In this document: in pieces, positions 44,553-55,642 of the stretch
Numbering within the stretch: the first letter of the stretch is position 1
Layout: every line of letters begins with the position of its first letter
DNA from: Orychophragmus violaceus
Taxonomy: Eukaryota; Streptophyta; Magnoliopsida; Brassicales; Brassicaceae
NCBI GenBank assembly: GCA_030180135.1
Contig: CM058230.1
Location: 21,536,067 to 21,600,066 of the forward strand
DNA length: 64,000 nt
Direction of reading: 5' to 3'
Program-made: the position numbers and the translations under genes
The notes under the pieces: model-generated
The model's input: the letters and a program-made list of their open reading frames with translations, nothing else
Told to the model about the DNA's origin: nothing
The model's database searches: none

Positions 44553-45239
44553 GGGGGGTGTATTGGATTAGAGATTTTAGGAGATTTTAAGAGATTTTAA
44601 AGTTAGTGGGATTTAGGTATGATTTGAAGTTATTTAGGTGATTTAGGTGGAATTTAAAAAAAACAAAAAATCTGTAGATCATTTTCTTCGCCATCCTAGC
44701 AAAAGTTTAAACGATTACGGATTATGGAAATTGCAAGCCTGTGAAGAAGACGAGATTGCCCAGAAACGAAGAAACATCTTCAATTCCTTATTGAAATGCC
44801 CAGAAAAGTCGAAACAAAATTTGGATTTGCAGAAATTGAGATTTCTTTTTTAACGCTTCTGAACAGTTCTTAGAAAATGAGGAAAAGAGAGAATCTGGGT
44901 AGATCGGTTTTCTTAAGTGTTTTCAAATAATCTCTTTCGTATGTGGTATTCTATAAAGAAAACTTTGAACTAAAAATGTATGAAAAGTCTCCTCAAATCC
45001 ATTTTACAAAATTTTGTTTCAAATCATTGTTCAACTTTGAATAACAGTGGATTTGATATATTTTTAATAAATGGTTAATTGAATAACAGAGGATTGCAAG
45101 TGATTTTTAATAACTAAACATAAATTTCATGTTCAATAACAAGGGATTTGATAAAAGTTTTTAAAATCATTAGTTGAATAACAGGGAATTTTTAAAACAC
45201 CCTAAAATCTCCTAAAATCTCTAATCCAATACACCCTTC
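44553..45239. mobile_element. Tourist-like (PIF/Harbinger) MITE or small non-autonomous element
   Basis: Terminal inverted repeats of about 30 bp, ggggtgtattggattagag and its inverse ctctaatccaatacaccc, bound a 687-bp AT-rich segment. The 3-bp duplication TTA (44550-44552, 45240-45242) is the PIF/Harbinger signature. The only short frame inside (44647-44853) has no recognisable product. Confidence 0.8.
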
Positions 45240-45561
45240 TTAATGTATATTTTGATCCGCCCTTGGTGCGTGATATTAGTTAGATGATTTTTTTGTTTAA
45301 TATTTTATTTTATCATTTTAATTGTTTTTGGTTTAGAGATCGTTTTGTCTAGTGTTATAGTAATATTTATTTTAATTATTTAAGTTTCCAAAAAATCAGT
45401 TCGCTATACCAGAAGAAAACTATGACATTTGTTATCTTATAACCCACCGGCAAGTTAGTGGGCTCATCAGGACTATATACAACATATACAGCAAAATTAT
45501 ACCAAAATAAGAAAAAAAAAAGCCAAAATCAGATTTGAATTATCGAATTTTGGTGCTACGA

Positions 45562-45571
45562 TACATAGTAC
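45562..45571 (+). repeat. Left 10-bp target-site duplication of the MULE
   Basis: tacatagtac, identical to 61499-61508. MULE duplications are usually 9-11 bp. Confidence 0.85.
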
Positions 45572-45894
45572 GGATTAATTGCACCCACTATATCTTTTTG
45601 GGAAAGTAATAGCAAAGATGTATCTTTCAAAAGCTGGGTGCAATTTTGTATCTTTTTTTGTTTTTTAGTAAGTTAAAATGTCTATTTTACCCTCCCTTTT
45701 ACAGTCAATTTACCAATCTAATTACTTAGTTCATCTAACTATTTACTCTTATTAGTTATACATTTGCTTCTAATTTAGTTTGTTGTGAACTAGTTTTAAC
45801 TTAACTAAGTAATTCATACACATTGTACAATATGAATATATGTCCCATATATGTCGGACCTGTTTAGAATTTTTGATATATTTGCTCCAAACTC
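45572..45894. promoter_or_regulatory. Left terminal region of the MULE
   Basis: About 320 bp between the terminus and the transposase ATG, AT-rich, with atctttttgg/gtatcttt words and ttttaccctccc near 45690. The right end has similar words in inverse orientation (61445-61498). It should hold the transposase binding sites and promoter; which bases matter is not visible. Confidence 0.5.
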
Positions 45895-48800
45895 ATGGAT
45901 ACCGAAGCTTATCCCGACGAAAATATGAAATGTGTTGTGGTTTGTGGCTCTTGGCTCGTCACCGGCGATGGAGAATGGAAATTCATGAGTGGACATGGAA
46001 AGGGTCTCTCGGGTCGTCCCAATGAACATGAGCATGAAGATGAAAGAGGTCGTTGCTGCTGTTATGGCCGAGTTTGGTTTGGAATGTGCTTCAAAGTTAA
46101 AGCTCAGTTACACGCCGTCTCTTACTTTGTCTTCTGTTTGCAATGACAGCTCGCCGCCTATCATCGTCACAACAGATTTCGGGCTTTCCTGTTTTTTAGA
46201 TATACTGTCATCTGACCGGTCAACGAAGCTATTTTTGTCACTGGGTAAAATAGTTAGGAAAGAAGGCGACTCTGTAAAGAAAAAGGCTTCCAAGTTAGTT
46301 CACCGAGTGGGGTCCATAACTCCTAGGAATCTATTTGGTGATGCAACTCCCTCTGGTAGCAGAAATTCTCCTGTCATGCTCGACGATGACACTGTTGAAG
46401 CGCTTGACTTTATGTTTCGTTCATGTTCACCTCCAGTCAGACGTTCTGATGGATTAATAGTTCCATGTGTAAGGCCATTCGTTAAACAAGAATTTGTTGA
46501 TAAGGTTTCAAATTCTCGCAACCATTCACCGGTTCAATGTGGTAAGTTCATTCCTTGTTTTCTGATAACTTCGATCCTGATAAAATTCCCACTTTAACAA
46601 CTTTATTTGTCTTTGGTTTCAGAGTATCCATCCAACGCTGATTTAACGGACAGAAGTGAGAAACGTTTGGGAAACAACAAGCCACCATTCAGCTTTGAAT
46701 TATTGGACAGCGATAGTCAAGAAGATGGCCTCCTCAACGAGAATATAATAACAAAAGCGCTACCAAACATTCCACCTAGCGACGATTTAGTGGATGTAGA
46801 AGTTAATTACGTTTCGGGTATGAAAGAGAATGTCTCCAATGACTGCGGGAGCAATAAAATAACGCTCCCCAACCCCCCAAATCCCTCCAGACAAGAGGGG
46901 CCCATTCAGTTTCAATTTGTTAGATAGCCAAGAAGATGTATCCACCGATATCGCAACTGTTAATCACCCGGTGCCTGATCATTCTGATATGGTAGTAGGA
47001 GGTGAAGAAGATAATTGTACGCCTGATAGTGATGAGAATGGATCGTCAGACGAGGTACCAGTGGATGTTGGCAATGTGGATCGTGAGTTTTGGTCCAACC
47101 TCATCGATGATGAGTATGGAGGCTCCAACGCCCTGGATGTGATGTCTGAAATCTCCATTGGAATAGGTAATACATCGAAACGTAAGGCTGTTGAATCCCG
47201 TCCTGTTCAGCAAGAATACGTGTTTAGGTGGCGCGGTACTGAATCTGGTGGCACTTCATACTCTACCGACGAAGAACCAGCTGATATCCCGCCATTGGTG
47301 GATGACAACACTTATCAACGAGATCCCGTCCCTGACTTAGATCTAGACTCAATGGGTGATGATCTTTACAAGGGTAAACTATTCAAGAGCAAAGACGATT
47401 GTTTGGTATGGTTAGCAATCCATGCCATAAGGAACAAGTTTCATTACATAAAACCTGTGTCCACTCTTCACAAGGTTGTTATCCATTGCCCGGATAATAG
47501 TTGCAACTGGCGTGTTATGATTCATGAGTCGAAGGACACAGGCTTTTGGGAGGTACGCAAGGCAGAGTTACATCACTCTTGCTCTACTGATACTAGGAAT
47601 AAGTACCGGAAACTTGGGACGACAAAGGTCATTGCCACTGTTTTCAAAGATAAATATTCAGATCCCGCATCTGGTCCGAAACCGACTGGACTCAAAGCCT
47701 TATTGATGAAGGAATTGCGTATCGATTCATCTTATAACAAGTGTTGGCGCGCACGGTCGAAGGCAATCACGATGCTACGAGGTACAGATGATGGATCGTA
47801 TAGGAAGTTGCCAGAGTTTTTACATATGCTAAAACTCGCTAACCCTGGCACGATTGCTGATCTCAAAACCGAGGTAGACGCATTAGGCTGCGAGCGGTTC
47901 CTCTATCTGTTCTTAGCATTTGGTGCATCCATTAAAGGTTTTGCCAAGGTTCGCAGAATGATTATAGTGGATGGTACACATTTGAGTGGTAGATACGGGG
48001 GGGTTCTGCTTACTGCAAGTGGACAAGATGCAAATTTCCAAGTCTTTCCACTGGCGTTCTGTATCGTGGACAAAGAGAATGAGGAGTCCTGGACGTATTT
48101 CTTTTTCAAGCTTGAAAAGATTATTGCTGACAGCCCCACATTAACCTTTATTTCTGACAGATGCCAGTCAATATACAAAGCAAAAGGTAGGATTTTCCCG
48201 CGTTCTCACCATGGAGCATGTCTTGAGCACGTCAAAAGGAATGTTAAAGCAAGGTTTAAATCTGGAGGTCTCGCGCAACTGGTCAATTTGGCTGGAAATT
48301 CATACAGAATTGGTGCCTACCGTGAAACATACAATCGTATACGCAACAGCAATGCAGAATGCGCAAAGTATCTTGACAATATAGGCGTTGGACTCTGGAC
48401 CAGAGCATATTTCAAAGGTGAACGTTACAATCTTATGACAAGCAATATAGCCGAGACATTGAACACAGCTCTACTTGATGGTAGGAGCGAACCTATTGTA
48501 GATCTTGTGAAGTGTATACGGTCTATGTTGACTAGGTGGTTCAGTTGTAGACGAAAGAAATCAGCGGCACACAAAGAAGAAGTTTCCATCGAGGTTGATA
48601 AGCTAATGGATGAAGATATGCAGTCAGTCCACGGTTCTAAGATAGCTAGTGTTACGAACTTCAATTTTGAAATTGTCGGCCAGTTTGGGGGGGAATCGTT
48701 TCATGTTCTTCTGGAGGACAAGCGATGCTCATGCAGGTTATTTGACAAGCTTAAAATCCCATGCGGCCACGCCTTAATAGCCGCGGACAGTCATGATGTA

Positions 48801-49167
48801 TCCTACGCGTCTCTATGAGATTCTCATTATAAGACATCCACTTGGAGGGCGACTTATGAAGGAGTGGTCAACCCAGGTGGGAATCCTAACGACATCGATA
48901 TACCGGCTGATGTTCGCAACCGGTACCTTTATCCACCAGACGTTAACAGACCCTCTGGTAGACCTAAGGAAGGAAGGTATCCATCCTTCGGCGAATCCCA
49001 GGCAATACCCCTTACCCTTTGATGTTTATATACATTTACTCTTTATAATTTTCTAATTTTTATCTCTGCAATATTGTATTCAGAAGGAGAAAACCCCTCG
49101 CTCAACCCCAAACCGATGTTCCAAATGCGGAGGAGTTAATCACAACCGTGCTACTTGCAAAACCTAA
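45895..49167 (+). pseudogene. MULE transposase (PB1-like start, MuDR, DDE_MULE, SWIM zinc finger, C-terminal zinc knuckle), two frame shifts and one stop
   Basis: This is the MURA-type enzyme that excises and inserts the element. It starts MDTEAYPDENMKCVVVCGSW, and a frame change near 46000 leads into VVPMNMSMKMKEVVAAVMAE. An 81-bp intron (46542-46622) joins in phase. A second frame change lies near 46915. The MuDR region (KLFKSKDDCLVWLAIHAIRN) and the DDE core follow (IIVDGTHLSGRYGG and FISDRCQSIYKA carry two of the catalytic aspartates), then the SWIM finger (CSCRLFDKLKIPCGHALIAA). A TGA at 48816-48818 interrupts. The frame runs on (DSHYKTSTWRATYEG) to a GC-AG intron (49002-49083) and a last exon with the knuckle CSKCGGVNHNRATC. 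So the gene is complete in outline but disabled. Confidence 0.9.
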
Positions 49168-49658
49168 TAACAAACTCTTTATAACGAGCCATGTATTTTG
49201 TTTGATTAAGAATGACTACTTAAAACGCTTTCATCTTGGATGGCACCTTTTATTGTTTAGCTGTCCATCATTTTCGATGGATACCTGTTGCATAACTTCC
49301 TTTTGATTTGACTTGATGTTGTCTATTTTTGTAACTATTGATGTGGGTTTTGTTTTCCCCCATAAATCTACTACTACGATTTACTAAGCAGGCGGCCAAA
49401 ACTTTTTCTTTTGACCCAAATCTAAGTATATTAAACTTAGATTCAGCTATACTTGTGTTACCCATACTTACTTACTTCTTTCGGTTCCCTTCAAATTATC
49501 CATTTTACATACCTGTCGTGGATGGTTCTTTTTATTTAATTTTGGTAGCTACATCACTTTCCTTATATATTGAACATGTTTCAGAATACTTTGGACCTTC
49601 TACCACACGAGTTATACCACTGAGACCCCCCTGTTACGTATTAACAACTTTTCACAAA

Positions 49659-50242
49659 ATGAGTTTCGCTTCTGTTTCTACTGTTCCCACTTCTGATGAA
49701 CCATTACCCTGCAGATCGGTAGGCATCGCAGCTCCAACCATGTGTTGGTGTGGGGAACGCATTGAAGTAGGATATGCTAGAAATCGTGCTAACCTTCATC
49801 GAAGGTGGTTCAAATGTCCACAAGCTAGCCGGGTTAGAAAAAGATATAAGATTTCTCTTCTATTCTACTTAATTATTTTCCCATCCTGTCTTTAGAAATC
49901 CACTTTCATTTTTCTGAACAGTTCCCAATCGAAGGTCATGTTCGCGATTGGGTTGACGACGCGATTATGAAAGAGGTAGACAGGGTTTCAAAGGATTTCA
50001 AGAAGATACAACAGGACGTTAGTCTTTTACAAAATTGGTCAAACGAAGTTCGAGACGAATTAGCGTTCAAAATTGCTAGAAAGATCTCCGTCGAGGTCGC
50101 AAAGAACAACAACTATTTTCCTACAAAGAAGCATGTGGAGGAAAAGATGACCAGGTTGTGTTTTATATGGGTTACCGCAGTGTCTTCTTGTGCAGTTGCT
50201 TGGGCTTTTTGCCAGTTGAAGGAGCACCTATATCCCGGCTGA
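49659..50242 (+). CDS. GRF-type zinc-finger protein with coiled coil and C-terminal membrane segment, copy 1
   Basis: I assign two exons. Exon 1 is 49659-49832, with the zinc-finger start CWCGERIEVGYARNRANLHR and RWFKCPQ. The 89-bp intron is 49833-49921. Exon 2 is 49922-50242 (FPIEGHVRDWVDDAIMKEVD), with a helix predicted to coil (residues about 75-125) and a hydrophobic segment (LCFIWVTAVSSCAVAWAF) near the end. About 164 residues. GRF fingers bind single-stranded nucleic acid in several DNA-repair enzymes; short plant GRF-TM proteins of this type have no established role. The gene stands between the transposase and an F-box-like gene, and the same pair recurs at 53435-55642. Both exons are open. 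Confidence 0.75.
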
Positions 50243-50773
50243 TTGTAGTGATTTTATAATAAGCGAGGATTCGACGCCAGTAGCTTTTTGTTGTACACTT
50301 TCTCATCTTCTATTCAGTCAACTTAAACTCATTTTCGTCGTTTTGTCTTTCTTTTGCCACTTTTCGTTATGTAATTGAGCTGGATACACTCTTTATCATA
50401 TTTAACGCAAAACAATGGATACCAATCTGAACTAGTTGTTAAAAACTACAACTACATATATGGATACTCAAGTTCTATTTCAACTTTTTCTATGTCCATG
50501 GATACTCAAGTTATATTTGACCTTCTATATATGGCAATGGATACTCACTCACTGTAATATCAAATAGGGCTCATATTTTATACCCATTAAGTTGTTCAAA
50601 TTGTCATTTTCCCTATTTAATTATATTTCGTTTATGTACTCCTACACTGTTTTGCTTGTCATAATCATTTAATGAGTTGTTTTAGTATTATTTTAAGGTC
50701 TAAAGCAATATATAAATATGTTATGTCTACTCACATAACCATCTGTCCACACTTGGCCTTCGCATTACCGAAG

Positions 50774-51646
50774 ATGAGCTCAATGAACCCCTCCCCTTTC
50801 ATCGTTCCCTCTCCGACTCTACTCGACTTGCCAGCTGCATTAAGGAGGTCTATACTTGCAATAAATGCTAGTGAGAACATACTCGAGCATTTCAAAATCC
50901 GAGCTGTCTGCAAGACACTTCGCGACGATGCTGATCACATGGATACCTTGTTTGAGGTTGACCTTATCAAGACGCACCACGATTATCAAGGGATACTCCA
51001 TCTTGAACGCGCATGTCTAGATGCGAAGAATCCCACCGCAATTTTTTTGAAAGCCATATCGGATTTCTTGTACACAGATGGAAGAGCTAATGCATTTGCC
51101 CGCCTTAAGCAATGCGCGGTCCTGGGAATCAAGCCCGCCTTATATTGTTACGAAGTCATACGCCGTTCCATCTTTCCTGAGCTGGATTCAGGTTCAACGA
51201 TTCCTTTTCTTTCTCGTTTTGCTATCCGCAACCTTAGAAAGCATGTCCGCAAATTTCAGCGCATAACTTGGCCCATGAACATCTCCGCGCATCTAACCGC
51301 GATATCTGACTCTACTAACCATGGTAGAATTTCATCATGCCCGTGCTGTGTCCATCGCCATTGGCTTGACTTTCTAGACGAAAAAGTTAAAGGTCTCGGT
51401 ATGTGCGATCTCTGCTTTTGGTCTATTGAAACTTCTGTTTTCTTCCGTGTAATCCCGGGTACTTTTTTCAAATGGGTGGACCTCATTGACTGGGAAGCAA
51501 AGGCCGAACTATATGAAGCACCCGCCCTAAACGACGCTGTTGTTTGGGCCGCTTTTGTTGATGGTGTTGTTGATCACGAGCAAGGCGACGCCGTGTTGGT
51601 CGGCGTTAATGGGCAAATCACCATTCCTGCGTTTCAGGGCGTTTAG
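50774..51646 (+). CDS. F-box-like protein with CxxC zinc-ligand pairs (At2g35280-like group), copy 1
   Basis: The open frame of 290 residues is read from the second ATG (MSSMNPSPF); an earlier in-frame ATG at 50672 is possible. Residues 15-60 resemble an F-box (LLDLPAALRRSILAINASEN, FKIRAVCKTLRDDADH). The next part has a repeat-like stretch about residue 80-125 (ACLDAKNPTAIFLKAISDFL), as in the F-box proteins near At2g35280. Then come SCPCCVHRHW and GMCDLCFW, possible zinc ligands. F-box proteins recruit substrates to SCF ubiquitin ligases, but whether this one binds SKP1 is unknown. Its paralogue at 54752-55642 aligns along most of its length. It is uninterrupted, unlike the transposase. Confidence 0.65.
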   Translation: MSSMNPSPFIVPSPTLLDLPAALRRSILAINASENILEHFKIRAVCKTLRDDADHMDTLFEVDLIKTHHDYQGILHLERACLDAKNPTAIFLKAISDFLYTDGRANAFARLKQCAVLGIKPALYCYEVIRRSIFPELDSGSTIPFLSRFAIRNLRKHVRKFQRITWPMNISAHLTAISDSTNHGRISSCPCCVHRHWLDFLDEKVKGLGMCDLCFWSIETSVFFRVIPGTFFKWVDLIDWEAKAELYEAPALNDAVVWAAFVDGVVDHEQGDAVLVGVNGQITIPAFQGV

Positions 51647-52389
51647 ATATAACCGTTTTTTTAACGCTTTCTATGTTATTCGCCAACAGTATCGTAAATT
51701 TTTGTTATTCTATCCATTCATCTATGGTGGATATGTAGACATTTAGTATTGTAACTTTTTGTTATTCTATCCATTCAGCTATGGTGGATATGTAAACCCT
51801 TCTTCTTCTTGTCCTATCAATTATATCATCAGTTTAGTATCAATTGTACCAAAAAAACGTTATAATTATCAATCTGTCATTACGTTAGGTTGTTTTAGCA
51901 TTTTAATAATTAAATTTGTACTTTACTATCCATTTTTAAACTTATCTTGCCTATTTATCCATCCATTGAAACAGACTAGCCACTACCTTCCCCATATATT
52001 TAATAATGTTGGTCAACCTCACAACTTTTCATTATGATTGTCATTCCGGTCTTTACTTGGGAAATCGGGGACTTAAACACTCTTCATTAATTAATGTCTA
52101 CTTTATGTGTCAGCATGTCTGCGTCATTTCTTTTCAGCCACTTAACTTGTCTAATCATAGCTTCTGTACTTAACCCAATACCAACGAAGTATAGTAATTA
52201 GTTAAATCGCTTTACTGTCTACAAACAGTAAACCAGTCTCCACCTTTCTAGTTACACGCCAATTTGTCTACAGTTAGTTCATATCAACGACTGACTATAT
52301 TGGTTATTGTTATACAATCCATTCTAGACTTTTATATCCATTATCATGGATACACATCATTATCATTAAATATATTACATGGATAATAC
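51647..52389. other. MULE intergenic region with a 57-bp tandem repeat and many TATCCA motifs
   Basis: No gene is visible. ttgttattctatccattcat... repeats with a period of 57 bp (51703 and 51760). Each unit holds ctatccat and, inverted, tggtggatatg. Further TATCCA/TGGATA words stand near 51909, 51956, 52322, 52347, 52379 and 52413. Confidence 0.65.
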
Positions 52390-53016
52390 TTACGACATCT
52401 TCCTAATTTTAATGGATAGGAAATAGAAGAAACAGTTCTCGCACCTATCCCCACTATTCTCACCCATCATCGTGTGAACCCACCAACAATCATCCAAATC
52501 GCTGCAGCTCCAAGAATCATGCCAACTGTCAACTTCTTTTGGCATAACCGCACGCACGTGGTACACCAGCATCTCACCAATAGCCATTGCCTCATCATAT
52601 GATCGTTTAGATCTGAAAACCTTATACTCAGCGTTGCAGCTTCTCCCTGCGCACCAGTTAAGAATAATATACATTAGCTCCGCATGGGGATACGCTTCCA
52701 TCACCCCATGTAAAATTGCTATAGCTTTCTCTAGATCTCCCAAATTGAATGCAGTGCGCAGACTTTCGGTGTACATCGCAAACGGATTTTTGTGCTCTAA
52801 GCACTTCCTGTAGAATTTGTAATAACACGATAAATCTTCGTCTGCAAACCAAGTGAAGTCATGCCTCCTGTCCAGTCGGACTCTTGAATACACCTCCGGT
52901 GAACAAACCACATTCAAGCCCTCAGGGCCTGCCTTAAGTAGATTCGCACAAGCATCAACGCCATCTTCTGCGACCCTAGCTGCGATTTCGGCTAGTAGCG
53001 AACTTGGTAACCACAT
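52390..53016 (-). CDS. F-box protein, At2g35280-like
   Basis: The open frame of 208 residues is on the minus strand, with the start at 53016. The N-terminal 50 residues match an F-box layout (LPSSLLAEIAARVAEDGVDA). The middle is a Sel1-like helical stretch (CLEHKNPFAMYTESLRTAFN, LGDLEKAIAILHGVMEAYPH). The end has WHDSWSCSDLDDCWWVH and CENCFFYFL, typical of the plant At2g35280-type family. Such proteins are thought to work as substrate receptors in ubiquitin ligases. It lies between the two GRF/F-box cassettes in opposite orientation and shares its architecture, with little close identity, with the plus-strand copies. No break is visible. Confidence 0.68.
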   Translation of the reverse strand: MWLPSSLLAEIAARVAEDGVDACANLLKAGPEGLNVVCSPEVYSRVRLDRRHDFTWFADEDLSCYYKFYRKCLEHKNPFAMYTESLRTAFNLGDLEKAIAILHGVMEAYPHAELMYIILNWCAGRSCNAEYKVFRSKRSYDEAMAIGEMLVYHVRAVMPKEVDSWHDSWSCSDLDDCWWVHTMMGENSGDRCENCFFYFLSIKIRKMS

Positions 53017-53434
53017 TGCTTGTTTTTACTCTCGGCTAATGCCTACTTTTGGACCTTCTTTGTTTTTGTTTTTTAACTACAACTCTATCTTCTCTCCTTC
53101 TCTTTTAAGTTAATGTCCCTTTCCTTTAGTCAAATCCTATTTCTTTCGCTTTGACCAGTTTCGTCATTAAGTTTGAACTATCTACATGGATAGACGTATT
53201 CTCTATATCACTATCCGTGTATACGACAACTAACATCCTTTTTACTCATCTATCCATCCAATTAGTACTTGTTAAATAGAAACACTGTACCCAATATTTT
53301 TAACGTTCACTTTAACTCTTTATTTTTGTTTTCACAGTCCAATATTTCTATTCTTGCTATAAGTAGTCTACCCAAAGAAGAAATCACCACTCAACCTGCT
53401 CTGTTTCCCCATCTTTTAATTTCCTCCTTACAGT

Positions 53435-53906
53435 ATGAGTGATACAGCTAACAAAATTAGCTACAAATGGGGACAGCCTATCTCCGATATAAGGCCAGTT
53501 ATTCAAACCACTCATCAATTAGGTATTCCTACGAGCTGCGATTGCAAGGCTTCCTTGTTCCTAACGACCTCTACATTACCTGAGAGTAAAGGAAGGCGCC
53601 TCTATACATGTCTTTACGATCTATCGAATGTATAACTTTTTACTAACATCCCTTGTGGTAACGCATTTCTATATTTTATTTTAACCCATTATCCATTCGT
53701 AGGGTCCAGGTCATGGATGTGCATTCAAAAAGTGGTGGGACGACGCAGTTACTGAAGAAATTCAAAAGCTTAAAGTTGAGGCTCTCCTGAAAGAAGAATC
53801 AAACAAGTCTCAAATGGCAGGTTTAATTGATAGGGTCGACTTTCTCCTTTCAAAGATTGAAGACCTTGAAACCAAAGTAACAAATATGAGTCATTTACTC
53901 TACTGA
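53435..53906 (+). CDS. GRF-type zinc-finger protein with coiled coil, copy 2
   Basis: Exon 1 (53435-53629) reads MSDTANKISYKWGQPISDIR and a finger start IPTSCDCKASLFLTTSTLPE. A 73-bp intron with GT-AG borders (53630-53702) leads to exon 2 (53703-53906), GPGHGCAFKKWWDDAVTEEI and a C-terminal coiled coil (RVDFLLSKIEDLETKVTN). About 132 residues, with no membrane segment, unlike copy 1. The CDC-x(n)-C-x(n)-GC-x-FKKWWDDA layout is that of plant GRF finger proteins. It lies upstream of the second F-box-like gene, just as copy 1 does upstream of the first. Confidence 0.7.
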
Positions 53907-54751
53907 CTTTAAAAGTTATCTACTGCTTCGATTTCCGATTCCACATATATTGCTGTGTCTATCTATGCTTTAGAATTTGCTTCTGTATCCATGTATAATA
54001 TAACAAACTGCAGATTTTATGTCAATCTAATCTTATCTATTAGTAAATGAATATCATTAAAACAGATCTCCTTTACACATCCAACTTCGTTAATTATTTA
54101 TCCCAAACTTAATGCGGCCTCAAATTGACGAATTTTTTTTTACCGCTTATTGTTTATTGGCAATCTCAATTACCATCCATTCTCACTTATTCTCTTCCAT
54201 GGTATTCCCCTAAGTGTCCATCAGTTAACCAGTTTATATTCAAAAATCACCTATCCATATGTCTTTCCCTTTAGCTATATATAATTAAATAAAATTGAAA
54301 CGTGTTTTCAAATAAAATTGAGTAATATGAGCAATATAAAATGGATACGTGTTTGTCTTACGGAATTTATATTCACGTTGGAAACTGAAACGTGGCCACC
54401 TTCATGCTTCCATGAAAACAATATTTGTCTATCCATCTTTCGCAGCCCCATGTCTATCCATCAGTTAACCAGATTATATTTAACAATCATCTATCCATAT
54501 GTCTTTCCCTTTAGCTATAATACCTATACATAATATGAGCAATATAATTAAATAAAATTAATTTTCAATTTTACTTGTTTTGCAATTCGGATTCCGTGTC
54601 CAATCAAATTAATAGTTTTATGGATATGTGTTTGTCTTACGGAATTTATATTCACGTTGGAAACTGAAATGTGGCGACCTTCTGGCATCCATAAAAACAA
54701 TATCTCTCTACGCATTCACTCTCTCCATAGTCCCAAATCTGTTCATTCAGA
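53907..54751. other. MULE intergenic region with a direct duplication upstream of the second F-box-like gene
   Basis: A block of about 250-280 bp occurs twice, at about 54210-54440 and 54455-54725. Both copies contain ccatcagttaaccag, ctatccatatgtctttccc, tatgagcaatata and tgtttgtcttacggaattta. It sits where the promoter of the gene at 54752 should be. Several TATCCA/TGGATA motifs lie inside it. Confidence 0.7.
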
Positions 54752-55642
54752 ATGACTTGTGCTAACCTTCTAAACCTGCCGCCCGAAGTAAGAAGAATAA
54801 TCCTTGCGAAGAATGCAAGTGATCATATTCGAGAACACTTCAAAATCCGCGCTGTCTGCAAAACTCTTTCTCAAGACGCCGATCACGTGAATACTATTTC
54901 TCGTATTAACCTTATCCAGGAGGGCCAATCCGAAGGAGACCAAAGAGGCATCACGCTTTTGTACAATGCTTGCTTGGATGCCAAAAACGTTTCTGCTTTG
55001 TTTTTGAAGGGAATTTCCGACTTCATGTACACATACGATGGAAGATTATAAGCTTTTCAAAAGATTACATCTTCTGCCATCGCCGGTTGCAAATCCGCCA
55101 TGTATTGTTTCGAAGTCATCCGGCGATCTATTTACCCATCCTTTGACTCAGGTTCGACTATCCCATTTCTTTCCCGTTCCGCTATCCGTGCTCTTAGGAA
55201 GCACGTTAGGAAATTCGAGCGCTACTCCTGGCCTATCGGAATAGCCGTCGACCTCTCTCTCATAAGGGATGAAACTGATGTTGGAAGTTTAAGATCATGC
55301 CCTTGCTCCGTTTTTAATTATTGGCTTAGTATCACCGCCGAGGATATCAAAGGTTGCGGCATGTGCAATGCTTGTTTTTGGACTATCGAGCAAGCTGTTT
55401 TCTTCCAAATAATCCCGAAGACTTTTCTTGAATGGCCTGTGCTACCCCAAAATCCCATGGACGGTGTTTGGCCTGATTACGAGCACAACGTTGGTGGTTG
55501 GGGTCATGATGACAATGGAGGCGGTTGGGGCCAGGTCGTAGTGCACAATGGTGGGGGACAAAACCACAGTCATGAAAACGGCGGACAGGAAAACGCTGGC
55601 GGCTGGGAAGGCGGTGGCGGTTGGGCCAACCTCGCAATGTAA
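54752..55642 (+). pseudogene. F-box-like protein with CxxC zinc-ligand pairs, copy 2, one in-frame stop
   Basis: Paralogue of the gene at 50774-51646: FKIRAVCKTLSQDADHVNT, ACLDAKNVSALFLKGISDFM, VIRRSIYPSFDSGSTIPFLS and GMCNACFWTIE match it closely. A TAA at 55049-55051 lies where copy 1 has the NA of GRANAF, and the same frame then continues to 55642. The C-terminus differs: a glycine, asparagine and tryptophan-rich tail (GGWGHDDNGGGWGQVVV) replaces the acidic end of copy 1. It could make a 99-residue F-box fragment, or a full protein if the stop is an error. Confidence 0.65.

Noticed and set aside
44647..44853. 68-residue frame in the Tourist-like element
   Set aside because: AT-rich, no similarity to a PIF/Harbinger transposase or other family, so treated as chance.
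49338..49658. Long N-terminal extension of the first GRF-finger frame
   Set aside because: The extension is AT-rich with hydrophobic runs and lies between genes. The ATG at 49659 starts just before the conserved finger and gives a normal family length.
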